Shown piece by piece: positions 51,833 to 60,945 of a stretch of DNA of 64,000 bases. A model generated the notes under the pieces. It ran no database searches. It was not told the DNA's origin and saw only the letters and a program-made list of their open reading frames with translations. The stretch lies in assembly GCF_004122105.1 (NCBI RefSeq), contig NZ_SBKN01000001.1, positions 558,001 through 622,000 of the forward strand. The letters are read 5' to 3'. This DNA comes from Flavobacterium stagni. GTDB lineage: Bacteria > Bacteroidota > Bacteroidia > Flavobacteriales > Flavobacteriaceae. A program made the translations under genes and the position numbers. Each line of letters opens with the position of its first letter. The stretch's first letter is position 1.

Positions 51833-53152
51833 TTAATTCTTGATTACTTTAATAGTTTCAGAACGATCACCTGATTTAATTTCAAAGAAATAAACACCCG
51901 GAGATAAAGAAGAAATATCCATAGTGTTTTCTAAGTTATTGAAGTTTTTAGTAAACATTGATTTACCTTCAACATTCATAACGTTTACTGTATACGAATC
52001 CGATGAATCAGAAGATAAAGTTACTTGTGATGTCGCTGGATTTGGGAAAACTTTAAATTTAGAGCTAGCAAAAGTTGAATTTGCTAATGATCCGCCAAAT
52101 TTGAAGATACCTCCACTTGTAGAGCTATCATTGTAGCCACCACACCATCCTGTTGTAGCATTTAAAAATGCACTAACACCACGTTGGTTCCCTGAATCGA
52201 TAGTAGTCCAAGTTACGCCGTTATCAGCACTGAAAGCAGATCCGCTACCGCCTGTAGTTGTTCCTGCACCAGTAGCAACAATAATATTTGAGTTGGGTAC
52301 AGCGCTTAATAAACGATAAGTCCCAGTAAATGGAGTTCCTGATGACCAAGTAGTTCCACCGTCTGTTGTTGTGTAAAAGGTATAAGTTGTACCTACTGTT
52401 TTTAACATGAACCCATTCGTTGTAGAACTAAAATCCAAACGTGCACTTTGAGCCGTTCCTCCAAAATCAGTAACGGGTGCTTGAGAAACAGACCAAGTAA
52501 CACCTTGGTCAGTTGATTTTAAGATACGACCTTTATTGGTAACTAACCAAACTGTATTTCCAATTGCTTTGTTACCATTATTATAGCCATACTCACCATT
52601 TGTTGGATTTGGAATATTAGCACCAGGAACTAAAGTCCAAGTTGCACCACCATTAGTAGTTCTATAAATTTCAAACTCCCCGTTGATTGGGTCGCCGGCA
52701 CTAATACCATTGTTTGCATCAAAAAAGTGAACATAGTTTACAAACGATGATGCATTGGTATATCCTAGCGGATTTTGTTGTGTCCAGCTTTGACCACCAT
52801 CTTGCGTTTTGTAAATTACACTTCCCTGACCTGTAGTTCCATTTACGGCACTAACCCAAGCTGTAGTCCCATTTATTGCTGAAATATTGTTAATTCCCAA
52901 CAAAGAATCACCCACATCAATAATGCCTGGAGTCCAAGTTAAACCACCGTCTGTAGTTTTAGTGAATTCTTGTACGTTTTCTCCAGCCCCAGACCCATCA
53001 AAAGCAAGCCCCCAAACTGTGTTTGCATCAACAATTTCAATATCGCTAATACCTCTGGATAATACGATAAAACCCGTAGCTTGAGGATTCCAAGATTGTG
53101 CGAAACTTAAGGCTGAAAAGCCAATAAAAAAAGAGAGTAAAGTTTTTTTCAT
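51833..53152 (-). CDS. Secreted Ycf48/BNR-repeat protein with a T9SS type A sorting domain
   Basis: 439 aa. Signal peptide MKKTLLSFFIGFSALSFAQ, then a beta-propeller built from Asp-box-like repeats (KTTDGGLTWT, KTQDGGQSWT, RTTNGGATWT, KSTDQGVTWS, TTTDGGTTWS) like Ycf48/sortilin propellers. The C-terminal about 75 residues form a type IX secretion sorting domain (KVFPNPATSQVTL, then VYFFEIKSG and the final KVIKN). It is exported by T9SS to the cell surface or medium. The ligand is unknown. A minus-strand TAAATTTG promoter and a terminator make it a single-gene unit. Confidence 0.9.
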   Translation of the reverse strand: MKKTLLSFFIGFSALSFAQSWNPQATGFIVLSRGISDIEIVDANTVWGLAFDGSGAGENVQEFTKTTDGGLTWTPGIIDVGDSLLGINNISAINGTTAWVSAVNGTTGQGSVIYKTQDGGQSWTQQNPLGYTNASSFVNYVHFFDANNGISAGDPINGEFEIYRTTNGGATWTLVPGANIPNPTNGEYGYNNGNKAIGNTVWLVTNKGRILKSTDQGVTWSVSQAPVTDFGGTAQSARLDFSSTTNGFMLKTVGTTYTFYTTTDGGTTWSSGTPFTGTYRLLSAVPNSNIIVATGAGTTTGGSGSAFSADNGVTWTTIDSGNQRGVSAFLNATTGWCGGYNDSSTSGGIFKFGGSLANSTFASSKFKVFPNPATSQVTLSSDSSDSYTVNVMNVEGKSMFTKNFNNLENTMDISSLSPGVYFFEIKSGDRSETIKVIKN

Positions 53153-53178
53153 AGGATTCTATTAGAATGATTTAATAT

Positions 53179-53186
53179 CAAATTTA
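53179..53186 (-). promoter_or_regulatory. Promoter -7 element for the T9SS cargo gene
   Basis: Reads TAAATTTG on the minus strand, matching TAnnTTTG, 27 bases upstream of the start codon. Confidence 0.5.
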
Positions 53187-53242
53187 GGGGAATTAATTTG
53201 AAACTAAAATTAATGGGACTTATTTTTTTAATTTTAAACAAG

Positions 53243-53250
53243 TATTTTTG
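53243..53250 (+). promoter_or_regulatory. Promoter -7 element for purD
   Basis: TATTTTTG, matching TAnnTTTG, 18 bases before the ATG at 53269. Confidence 0.55.
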
Positions 53251-53268
53251 CAGCCAAAACAACACAAC

Positions 53269-54543
53269 ATGACTATTTTACTTCTTGGATCGGGCGGGAG
53301 AGAACATGCTCTGGCTTGGAAAATGCTTCAAAGCACCTATTGTTCACAATTATTTGTTGCCCCAGGTAACGCGGGAACAGCTACTATTGCCACAAATGTT
53401 GATTTAAATCCGAATGATTTTCCCGCAGTGAAACAATTTTGCCTCGATCATCAAGTGGCTATGGTTGTGGTGGGACCCGAAGACCCTTTGGTGAATGGCA
53501 TCTATGATTTTTTTAAAAACGATCCAACTTTAGCTGCAATTCCTGTGATTGGTCCGTCAAAAGAAGGCGCGCAATTGGAAGGAAGTAAAGAATACGCTAA
53601 ACAGTTTTTGGTTCGCCACAACATTCCCACCGCACGTTATGAAAGTTTTACACCCGAAACAGTCGATCAAGGTTGTGCTTTTTTGGAAACTTTAACGGCT
53701 CCGTATGTGCTGAAAGCAGATGGTCTAGCCGCAGGTAAGGGTGTTTTGATACTCTCCGATTTAGAAGAAGCCAAAACGGAATTGCGCAATATGTTGGTGC
53801 ATGCCAAATTTGGAACCGCTAGTGCGAAAGTAGTCATCGAAGAATTTTTGAGCGGCATCGAATTGAGTTGTTTTGTCTTGACCGATGGGAAAAGTTATAA
53901 AATACTCCCCACAGCCAAAGATTACAAACGTATTGGGGAAGGTGATACCGGTCTAAATACCGGTGGAATGGGTGCCGTATCTCCCGTACCTTTTGCTAAT
54001 GCGGAATTCATGGAAAAAGTGGAGACACGTATTGTAAAACCTACGATTGCAGGATTACAACAAGAGAATATTGAATACAAAGGTTTCGTGTTTATCGGTT
54101 TGATCAAAGTCGGAAACGATCCTTATGTGATTGAATACAATGTGCGCATGGGCGATCCCGAAACCGAAGTGGTTATGCCTCGTTTACAATCGGATTTGGT
54201 GGACATCTTTACTGCCATCGCGCATCAAAAATTGGATGAAATCGAATTAGCGATAGATCCACGAAGTGCTACTACTATCATGGTTGTTTCTGGTGGGTAT
54301 CCGGAAGATTATGAAAAAGGGAAAGTCATTACAGGACTGGAAATTGTAACCGACTCTATTGTATTTCATGCCGGCACAACAATTCAAGAAAGTCAAGTGG
54401 TGTCAAATGGAGGTCGCGTTTTAGCGGTAACTTCTTATGGAGAGACGTACCAAGAAGCCATAAAAAAATCTTACCAAAATATAGCGAAACTACATTTTGA
54501 TAAGATGTATTTTAGAAAAGATATCGGTTTCGACTTATTTTAA
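53269..54543 (+). CDS. purD: Phosphoribosylamine--glycine ligase (GAR synthetase)
   Basis: Start set at ATG 53269 (MTILLLGSGGREHALAWKML); an earlier TTG at 53248 falls on the promoter. The 424-aa ATP-grasp enzyme catalyses the second step of purine synthesis. N-terminal GSGGREHA, the B-domain ATP-binding PYVLKADGLAAGKGVLIL, the family signature RMGDPETEVVMPRL and the C-terminal domain are all present. It is convergent with the DUF6341-like gene, overlapping it by 9 bases. Confidence 0.96.
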   Translation: MTILLLGSGGREHALAWKMLQSTYCSQLFVAPGNAGTATIATNVDLNPNDFPAVKQFCLDHQVAMVVVGPEDPLVNGIYDFFKNDPTLAAIPVIGPSKEGAQLEGSKEYAKQFLVRHNIPTARYESFTPETVDQGCAFLETLTAPYVLKADGLAAGKGVLILSDLEEAKTELRNMLVHAKFGTASAKVVIEEFLSGIELSCFVLTDGKSYKILPTAKDYKRIGEGDTGLNTGGMGAVSPVPFANAEFMEKVETRIVKPTIAGLQQENIEYKGFVFIGLIKVGNDPYVIEYNVRMGDPETEVVMPRLQSDLVDIFTAIAHQKLDEIELAIDPRSATTIMVVSGGYPEDYEKGKVITGLEIVTDSIVFHAGTTIQESQVVSNGGRVLAVTSYGETYQEAIKKSYQNIAKLHFDKMYFRKDIGFDLF

Positions 54544-54774
54544 GAACGAGTGAGCCGTAGTATCTTGGTTTTCTTCGTTATTCTTTTGGTGAATCTGTAA
54601 TTGTTTACACCAGTAAACAACATAGTATCCACAAATGATAATGGCTACCCAACTAATGATGTTAGCGCCCCACCATCCCCAGTAACCTTTCAATTCTAAC
54701 GCACGAAAAGCGTCTAGAGGTTTGAAAAGAAAGTCTACGAAAAGTGATTGTATTGCTTCGAAAAATGCTTTCAT
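54535..54774 (-). CDS. DUF6341-like small membrane protein
   Basis: 79 aa with one membrane helix (about 36-54, GANIISWVAIIICGYYVVYW), an N-terminal amphipathic segment (FFEAIQSLFVDFLFKPLDAFRALEL) and a charged tail ending ENQDTTAHSFLK. It matches a small flavobacterial family that I remember beside DUF6427 and upp. No function is known. Divergent from the DUF6427 gene, with TACTTTTG at 54802-54809 on the minus strand as the probable promoter. Confidence 0.75.
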   Translation of the reverse strand: MKAFFEAIQSLFVDFLFKPLDAFRALELKGYWGWWGANIISWVAIIICGYYVVYWCKQLQIHQKNNEENQDTTAHSFLK

Positions 54775-54801
54775 TTTTAAACAAGTGTTATATTTACACG
54801 C

Positions 54802-54809
54802 ACAAAAGT
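54802..54809 (-). promoter_or_regulatory. Promoter -7 element for the DUF6341-like gene
   Basis: Reads TACTTTTG on the minus strand, a TAnnTTTG match about 27 bases from the start. On the plus strand TATATTTA near 54788 is a weaker candidate for the divergent DUF6427 gene. Confidence 0.42.
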
Positions 54810-54822
54810 ATAAAATATCCTC

Positions 54823-55752
54823 ATGTTTACAAGTATTTTTAAAAAATCTACACCGATAAATTACAGTCTCATCGTCTTGAGTACGTTGGTGTTTTATTTT
54901 TTATACCATTTTCGTGTGGGATTATCTATTCCTGGGTGGATGGGAATGGCTGAAAAAGTAGGCGATTTGGTCTTGATTTTTGCTTCTTTGTTTTTAACCA
55001 ATTTCATTGTAAAAAAGAACACATTAACGAAAGACAGTTCATTTACCATCTACTTCTACCTCGTTTTTTTGTTGTTTTTTCCGAAAATTTGGGGTGATAT
55101 ACGGTTGTTATTTGCCAATTTCTTTATTCTCTTAACCTTACGCAGACTCGTTTCCTTGCAAACCTTAAAGTCGCCCAAAGAGAAAATATTTGATGCCTGT
55201 TTATGGGTATTTGTCGCGAGTTTGTTTCAATTCTGGGCAGTTCTGTTTGTACTCTTAGTATACATTTCTATTGTTTTCCATGTATCCCGTGATTTTCGCA
55301 ATTGGTTGATTCCCTTTGTGGCTTTTTTTATTGTGGGAATGATTTTTTCAGCTTATTCCCTAGCCATTGCGCCAGGGTCGCTAACCCATTATTTGCAACA
55401 AGAAACGATCAACTATCAATTGGACTATTTTCAAAATCAAAATGAAAATATTGCTTTTTCTATGTTTGTGGTTGCGGTGCTTTTTTTCTTTATTCCCTAT
55501 ATCGTAACCATAACAAACAAACCCTTGAACTTGCAGGCTTCTCATAAAAAGATTGCCTTTGCCCTAGTTTTTGGCGGAATATTATTTGCTATTTCGACTC
55601 CCAAAAGCAATGAATTATTAGTGTTCATGATTTTTCCAATGGCTGTAATGGCTTCAAATATGGTGGAGTATATGCAGAGTAATTTGCAACGTGAACTCGT
55701 TTTGATTCTTACACTTGCTTGCGGTTTGTTCGCTTTTTTTAGTCAGTTATAA
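54823..55752 (+). CDS. DUF6427-like multi-pass membrane protein
   Basis: 309 aa with about eight to nine hydrophobic helices and few polar loops. It resembles the flavobacterial DUF6427 family as I remember it; the layout is reminiscent of polysaccharide or beta-carotene-type membrane proteins, but no catalytic motif is visible. Its end overlaps the convergent upp stop by 6 bases. Conservation of this gene beside upp and the DUF6341-like gene is a family-context argument, not evidence of function. Confidence 0.75.
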   Translation: MFTSIFKKSTPINYSLIVLSTLVFYFLYHFRVGLSIPGWMGMAEKVGDLVLIFASLFLTNFIVKKNTLTKDSSFTIYFYLVFLLFFPKIWGDIRLLFANFFILLTLRRLVSLQTLKSPKEKIFDACLWVFVASLFQFWAVLFVLLVYISIVFHVSRDFRNWLIPFVAFFIVGMIFSAYSLAIAPGSLTHYLQQETINYQLDYFQNQNENIAFSMFVVAVLFFFIPYIVTITNKPLNLQASHKKIAFALVFGGILFAISTPKSNELLVFMIFPMAVMASNMVEYMQSNLQRELVLILTLACGLFAFFSQL

Positions 55753-56400
55753 TTTACTGCCGTACGCCAAGTCACCCGCGTCACCCAATCCCGGAACGAT
55801 GTAGTTTTTCTCGTTGAGTCGATCATCTAAAGCGGCCACCCATAAATGACAGTTTTTAGGTAAATTTTCTTCCAAATAGGCAATTCCTTCTGGGGCAGCA
55901 ATCACAACAGCAATATGAATTTCTTTGGGTTTTTGTTCCAAATGCAATTTGTTTAGTACTGCAACAATCGATTGCCCTGTGGCTAACATTGGGTCAATCA
56001 AAATTAAATTTTTACCATCAAAAGAAGGCGCTGCTTGGTATTCCACCAAAATTTCAAACGCATCATCGTTATTGTAATGATGACGATAAGCCGAAACAAA
56101 ACCATTTTCTGCAGCATCAAAAAAGTTCATAAATCCTTGATGTAACGCCAAACCAGCACGAAGAATGGAACACAGCACGACATTGTCTGCAACAGTAGTC
56201 GTATGCTTAATTCCTAGTGGCGTTTGTACGTCAATGGCTTTGTATTCTAATGTTTTACTCAGCTCATATGCCATGATTTCTCCAATGCGTTCAATGTTTT
56301 TTCGAAAGCGCATACTGTCATTTTGAATTGACACATCGCGAATTTGCGCCAAAAAATGATTCAAAATACTGTTCTGTTCGGAGATATAGTGGATGTGCAT
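55747..56400 (-). CDS. upp: Uracil phosphoribosyltransferase
   Basis: A 217-aa salvage enzyme making UMP from uracil and PRPP. The PRPP-binding motif LIDPMLATGQSI is at residues 134-145 (the usual GGS is GQS here), with CSILRAGLALHQGF at about 77-90 and the C-terminal uracil-binding YIVPGLGDAGDLAYG. It is divergent from the DUF4254 gene; a minus-strand TTACTTTG at 56421-56428, one mismatch to consensus, is a likely promoter. Confidence 0.94.
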   Translation of the reverse strand: MHIHYISEQNSILNHFLAQIRDVSIQNDSMRFRKNIERIGEIMAYELSKTLEYKAIDVQTPLGIKHTTTVADNVVLCSILRAGLALHQGFMNFFDAAENGFVSAYRHHYNNDDAFEILVEYQAAPSFDGKNLILIDPMLATGQSIVAVLNKLHLEQKPKEIHIAVVIAAPEGIAYLEENLPKNCHLWVAALDDRLNEKNYIVPGLGDAGDLAYGSKL

Positions 56401-56440
56401 AGGAAGGTGAATTTGTGTGTCAAAGTAACGGTATAAAAAC

Positions 56441-56448
56441 TATCTTTG
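56441..56448 (+). promoter_or_regulatory. Promoter -7 element for the DUF4254 gene
   Basis: TATCTTTG, exact TAnnTTTG match 17 bases before the start at 56465. Confidence 0.58.
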
Positions 56449-56464
56449 CAAAAAAACCAACGAT

Positions 56465-57070
56465 ATGTTTGCAGCATTTGCATTTCCCATTTTTGAACAA
56501 TGTATCCGTGATTATCACGTAATTGATGATGTATATCAACCCACATTGAATCCTTACGAAAAAGGTTCGATCGAATATTTATTGTATGCGAAAAACTGGG
56601 TGGATACCGTGCAATGGCATTATGAAGATATTATTCGTGATCCCCAAATTGATCCGGTTGCCGCCTTGGATTTAAAGCGTAAAATTGACGCTTCCAATCA
56701 GGTGCGAACCGATATGGTGGAATATATTGACAGTTATTTTCTTCAAAAATACAAAGATGTAACAGTAAAATCCGACGCGAAGATTAATACCGAAAGTCCG
56801 GCTTGGGCGATTGACCGTTTGTCAATTTTGGCATTGAAAATTTACCACATGAACGAAGAAGCAACAAGAACGGATGCTTCTGACGATCACCGTGCCAAAT
56901 GTCAAGAGAAGTTAAATGTGTTGTTGGATCAAAAAAACGACATGTATACGTCCATCAATGAATTGTTGACCGATATTGAAAACGGGGACAAATACATGAA
57001 AGTGTACAAACAAATGAAAATGTACAACGACGAGGATTTGAATCCGGTGTTGTACCAGTCCAAAAAATAA
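56465..57070 (+). CDS. DUF4254 domain protein
   Basis: A 201-aa helical soluble protein with conserved charged and Trp residues (NWVDTVQWHYEDIIRDPQ, AWAIDRLSILALKIYHMNEEA, KCQEKLNVLLDQKNDMYTSINELL), matching DUF4254. No signal peptide or catalytic motif is seen. The stop is immediately followed by the TTG start of a GT9 glycosyltransferase gene, so the two are co-translated. This suggests a role in lipopolysaccharide core or lipid A glycosylation, by context only. Confidence 0.82.
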   Translation: MFAAFAFPIFEQCIRDYHVIDDVYQPTLNPYEKGSIEYLLYAKNWVDTVQWHYEDIIRDPQIDPVAALDLKRKIDASNQVRTDMVEYIDSYFLQKYKDVTVKSDAKINTESPAWAIDRLSILALKIYHMNEEATRTDASDDHRAKCQEKLNVLLDQKNDMYTSINELLTDIENGDKYMKVYKQMKMYNDEDLNPVLYQSKK

Positions 57071-58123
57071 TTGGCACAAAAGACCAAACATATTGCGGTA
57101 TTTCGTCTTTCTGCGATGGGCGATGTAGCCATGACCGTTCCGGTAATATTGGCACTCATCAAACAACATCCCGAAGTTAAAATTACCGTAGTTTCGCGTT
57201 CTTTTTTTAAACCGATATTCGAACAAATTCCCGAACTTAACTTTCTGTCGGTGCATACGCATCACCGACACAAAGGATTTTTGGGAATTTTTCGTTTGTA
57301 CCGTGATTTAAAAGCCTTGGGCGTTGATGAAATCGCCGATTTGCACAATGTTTTGCGTTCAAAAATGATTCGATTTTTATTTCGAATGCAAGGCAAAAAA
57401 ACGGCGTTTACCGATAAAGGACGAGAAGAGAAAAAACAATTGACCCGATTGCAAATCAAGACGATTGCACCGTTGAAAACGATGACGCAACGTCACGTAG
57501 ATACCTTTAAGCAATTGGGATATACGATCCATTTTGATTCGAGTTGGCATTTGCCAAAACAAACTTTATCTCGTGCGGTGAGCGAATTTACCGGCGCTAA
57601 AACCAGACCGTGGATAGGCATTGCCCCTTTCGCACAACATGCGGCTAAAACCTATCCCATCGATTTAATGCAACAAGTCATTGAAGGCTTGGTCCATCAA
57701 AATGTTCAGGTTTTTTTATTGGGCGGAGGTCGTCACGAAGCGGAAATATTGGAAAAAATGGCGCAAATGGGTTCCAACATCAAGAACATGGCGAATAAAG
57801 TGTCGTTTGAACACGAACTGGAATTGATCTCTAATCTTGATTTGATGGTATCTATGGATAGCGGTAATGCGCATCTAGCCGCTTTGTATGGCGTGGATAC
57901 CATTACTTTATGGGGCGCCACACACCCATTTGCAGGTTTTGCACCCTATGGCCAACCTGAAGAAAATTGCTTGGTGGCTGATCGCGAGCAATTCCCGTTT
58001 TTACCTACTTCGATTTACGGAAATCGCGTAGTTCCGGGTTATGAAGATGCCATGCGTACCATCACGCCAGCACAAATCCTCCAAAAAATAAATTCCAACC
58101 TCAATAAAGCGATTGGAATTTAA
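57071..58123 (+). CDS. Family 9 glycosyltransferase (LPS heptosyltransferase-like)
   Basis: 350 aa, starting with TTG at 57071 directly after the DUF4254 stop; the next residues KTKHIAVFRLSAMGDVAMTVPVI form the usual GT9 N-terminus, so the TTG start is well placed. The C-terminal ADP-heptose-binding region has WIGIAPFAQHAAKTYP, LLGGGRHE and the motif MDSGNAHLAALYGVDTITLWGATHP (in parts). It probably adds a heptose or similar sugar to the LPS inner core. Confidence 0.88.
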   Translation: MAQKTKHIAVFRLSAMGDVAMTVPVILALIKQHPEVKITVVSRSFFKPIFEQIPELNFLSVHTHHRHKGFLGIFRLYRDLKALGVDEIADLHNVLRSKMIRFLFRMQGKKTAFTDKGREEKKQLTRLQIKTIAPLKTMTQRHVDTFKQLGYTIHFDSSWHLPKQTLSRAVSEFTGAKTRPWIGIAPFAQHAAKTYPIDLMQQVIEGLVHQNVQVFLLGGGRHEAEILEKMAQMGSNIKNMANKVSFEHELELISNLDLMVSMDSGNAHLAALYGVDTITLWGATHPFAGFAPYGQPEENCLVADREQFPFLPTSIYGNRVVPGYEDAMRTITPAQILQKINSNLNKAIGI

Positions 58124-58144
58124 AAAAGTATTGTTTTTTATTTT

Positions 58145-59191
58145 TTAGATGTCGTCAAAATCCACTACAATTTCTGGTGTAGTAGGATGCGCTTGACATG
58201 TTAAGATTAATCCTTCTGCCACTTCACCATCCGTTAGAATCGCATTTTTCTTCATCGTTGCGGCTCCTTTTTTCACACGAGCCAAACAACTACTGCAAAT
58301 GCCACCTTGGCAAGAATACGGCGCATCAATACCGTGTTTTAATGCCGCTTCCAAAATGGTTTGTTTCTGACTCATTTCAAAAGTTGCTTCTTCATCATCA
58401 ACGGTCAATGTAATTTGAGTATGGCCTTCACCGGTTGGAGCAGCTCCACCTTCTGAAGAAGTGGTGAACAATTCAAACTTGATGCTTTTCTCTGGCACAT
58501 TGTGCTCTTTCAAGGTAGCAGAAACGGTGTTGATCATTTCCTCTGGGCCGCACAAATAGAATTTAGCAAACTCTTTTTCTTTGTGTTTGTTGTTTAAAAC
58601 AAAGTTGACTACCGATTTGTCAATGCGTCCAAACAACTCACTTTCGTTGGTTTGGCTGTATACATAATGTACAAAGAAACGTCCGACATATTGGTTGAGC
58701 AATTGTTGCAATTCGTCATGAAAAATGGTTTCGGCGGCTGACTTATTTCCGTAAACCAACACAAAGCTGCTTTGCGGTTCACTTTCTAAAACCGATTTTA
58801 AAATGGAAAGCGCAGGCGTGATTCCGCTGCCGGCTACAAACGCTGCATAGTTACGTTGACGGTCGCTTTGGGGTTCGAACGTAAATTTTCCTTCGGGGGT
58901 TCCTACTTCCAAAACATCGCCAACTTTTAAATTTTTGTTGGCAAATTGCGAGAACAAACCGTATTTCACGGCTTTTACCGCAATGCGCAATTCCCCACTT
59001 TTAGGCGCGGCGCAAATGGAATAGGCTCGACGGATATCTTGACCGTCTAAGGTTAATTTTAAATTCACATATTGACCCGCTACAAATTGGTAAGCAGATT
59101 GTAATTCAGAGGGAACTTGAAATGCAATAGAAACGGCTTGTGCGGTTTCGCGTTTGATTTCTTTGATGACAAGTTTATAAAAAGTGGACAT
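58145..59191 (-). CDS. PaaE-like ferredoxin-NAD(P)H oxidoreductase with C-terminal 2Fe-2S domain
   Basis: Start taken at ATG 59191 (MSTFYKLVIKEIKRETAQAVS); 76 extra upstream codons would run through a GC-rich intergenic element. The 348-aa protein has an FAD-binding barrel (RRAYSICAAP, about 53-62), an NAD-binding domain (AAFVAGSGITPALSIL, FYLCGPEEMI) and a plant-type ferredoxin domain with C-x4-C-x2-C in YSCQGGICSSC and a fourth Cys in ILTCQ. This is the PaaE architecture, but no other paa gene is near, so the redox partner is unknown. Confidence 0.86.
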   Translation of the reverse strand: MSTFYKLVIKEIKRETAQAVSIAFQVPSELQSAYQFVAGQYVNLKLTLDGQDIRRAYSICAAPKSGELRIAVKAVKYGLFSQFANKNLKVGDVLEVGTPEGKFTFEPQSDRQRNYAAFVAGSGITPALSILKSVLESEPQSSFVLVYGNKSAAETIFHDELQQLLNQYVGRFFVHYVYSQTNESELFGRIDKSVVNFVLNNKHKEKEFAKFYLCGPEEMINTVSATLKEHNVPEKSIKFELFTTSSEGGAAPTGEGHTQITLTVDDEEATFEMSQKQTILEAALKHGIDAPYSCQGGICSSCLARVKKGAATMKKNAILTDGEVAEGLILTCQAHPTTPEIVVDFDDI

Positions 59192-59263
59192 TTTATTATT
59201 TTTTGGCAAAGGTACGAAGAGAAACTGGGAAGACAAATGGATAACAATCAAAAGTAATGCGAC

Positions 59264-59400
59264 GTCTTTCAATCCCGTTACCCCGCGGTAGGGATTGCAG
59301 TGGAAAGCCCGCAAGCGAGGAACGAGTGCGGACTTGAAACGGAAAGCCCGACGGCAGCTTGGTGCAAGATAGAAGCAGAAAATTTGATCTGCCGGACCGC
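59264..59400. repeat. GC-rich intergenic element, second copy of the style seen at 21794
   Basis: This stretch in the 265-bp gap is GC-rich against an AT-rich background. It contains an imperfect palindrome AATCCCGTTACC / GGTAGGGATT (59272-59297) and repeats GGAAAGCCCG twice (at about 59300 and 59340). On the complement it reads TCGGGCTTTCCG ... GGGCTTTCCACTGCAATCCC, a pattern I remember between genes in several Flavobacterium genomes. ORFs drawn through it are not credible. Its mobility or function is unknown. Confidence 0.5.
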
Positions 59401-59456
59401 CCAAGTTGTAACAAAACAAGAAACTTGTAAACTAATTCTGAAAAACCTAACAAACC

Positions 59457-60926
59457 ATGATTCGTCGTTTTCTCTCTTTGGAATGGAAATCGTTTAGCCG
59501 TTCGGCCTCGTTCCAAACCAATTTAGCCTTAAAGATTTTGATGGGAATTGGAGCCCTTTACTTTATTGGGTGCTTTCTCATTATGGGTTTGGCGGTGTAT
59601 CCTATTTTGAAAGAACAAGGATATAATCCGGTGCAAACTATCAATCGTGCCCTAATTTATTATTTGGTATTGGATTTATTCATCCGTTATTTTCTGCAGA
59701 AAATGCCGGTGATGAATATTCGACCGATGATGATTTTGCCGATGAAGAAAAGTACGGTTGTTCACTTTTTATTGGGGAAAACTTTCTTTTCGTTTTTTAA
59801 TGTTTTGCATGCCTTTTTCTTTTTGCCGTTTACGATTATGATGTTGTACAAAGGCGAAGCACCGTTGTCGGCATTGAGTTGGTGGCTGGCGATGTGGGCG
59901 TTGATTTACGTCAATAACTTTGTAAATGTATTGATTAATAATAAAGATGCGGTTTTTTATCCTGTTGCGGCCTTGGTTTTAGGGTCGGCCGTAGCGCAAT
60001 ATTACGGGTATTTTGATTTGACCCAATGGACGGCACCGTTCTTTCAAGCCTTGTTTGATCAACCGTATTTGGTGGTGATTCCTTTGGCGGTTTTGGCGCT
60101 GTTGTATTGGGCAACGTTCCGCTTTTTCTATCATGAAATGCATTTGGATGAAAAATTGGCTTCGAAATCGGAAATTGCCAAAACCGAAGATTTCTCATGG
60201 CTCAACCAATTTGGTACGTTAGGTACGTTTTTGAAAAACGACCTGCGCCTGTTGAAACGCAACAAACGTTCGCGCACAACAATCATAATGAGCGTGTTGT
60301 TTATTGCGTATGGGTTATTGTTTTACACGAATTCAATTGAAGCCTACAAAGCGCCCGCGTTTCAAATGTTTGCCGCTATCTTCTGTACGGGCGGATTCTT
60401 GTTCACCTTTGGGCAGTTTGTGCCAAGTTGGGACAGCGCTTACTATCCGTTGATGATGAGTCAGAACATCCAATACCGTGATTATTTGATGTCGAAATGG
60501 TGGTTGATGGTGATTGCTACGTTTGTTTCTACGATTGTCGCTTCCTTCTATTTGTATTTTGGATGGGATGTATATAAAATGATTTTGGTAGGTGCTGTAT
60601 TCAATATGGGCTTCAACGCGCATTTGGTTTTATTGGGCGGGGCATTTGTCAAAACGCCGATTGATCTAACAACGAGCAAGCAAGCTTTTGGCAACAAACA
60701 AGCGTTCAATGCCAAAACCATGCTGATTTCGCTGCCCAAAATGTTGTTACCAATGGTGTTGTATTCGATTGGGTATTACACGCATTCTTCCGATTTGGGC
60801 GTACTTTTAGTCTTGGCAGCCGGAATTTTAGGCTTCGCCTTCCGTGACAAAGTATTTACTAGAATTGAACGCATTTATAAAACAGAAAAGTACGCAACGA
60901 TTGCGGCTTATAAACAAAAAGCATAA
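59457..60926 (+). CDS. DUF5687 family ABC-type membrane protein
   Basis: 489 aa with about eleven to twelve hydrophobic helices. It opens MIRRFLSLEWKSFSRSASF, as in DUF5687 proteins, with conserved RPMMILPMKKSTVVHFLLGK and a cytoplasmic loop TFLKNDLRLLKRNKRSRTT. It lies 19 bp before an ABC ATPase gene, so it is the presumed permease of a two-component ABC exporter. The substrate is unknown. Confidence 0.85.
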   Translation: MIRRFLSLEWKSFSRSASFQTNLALKILMGIGALYFIGCFLIMGLAVYPILKEQGYNPVQTINRALIYYLVLDLFIRYFLQKMPVMNIRPMMILPMKKSTVVHFLLGKTFFSFFNVLHAFFFLPFTIMMLYKGEAPLSALSWWLAMWALIYVNNFVNVLINNKDAVFYPVAALVLGSAVAQYYGYFDLTQWTAPFFQALFDQPYLVVIPLAVLALLYWATFRFFYHEMHLDEKLASKSEIAKTEDFSWLNQFGTLGTFLKNDLRLLKRNKRSRTTIIMSVLFIAYGLLFYTNSIEAYKAPAFQMFAAIFCTGGFLFTFGQFVPSWDSAYYPLMMSQNIQYRDYLMSKWWLMVIATFVSTIVASFYLYFGWDVYKMILVGAVFNMGFNAHLVLLGGAFVKTPIDLTTSKQAFGNKQAFNAKTMLISLPKMLLPMVLYSIGYYTHSSDLGVLLVLAAGILGFAFRDKVFTRIERIYKTEKYATIAAYKQKA

Positions 60927-60945
60927 CGATTAAACTTCTTACCTC

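Noticed and set aside
59196-59516. N-terminal extension of the PaaE-like gene and the antisense 106-aa ORF
   Set aside because: Both run through the GC-rich intergenic element; family homology of the reductase begins at 59191.
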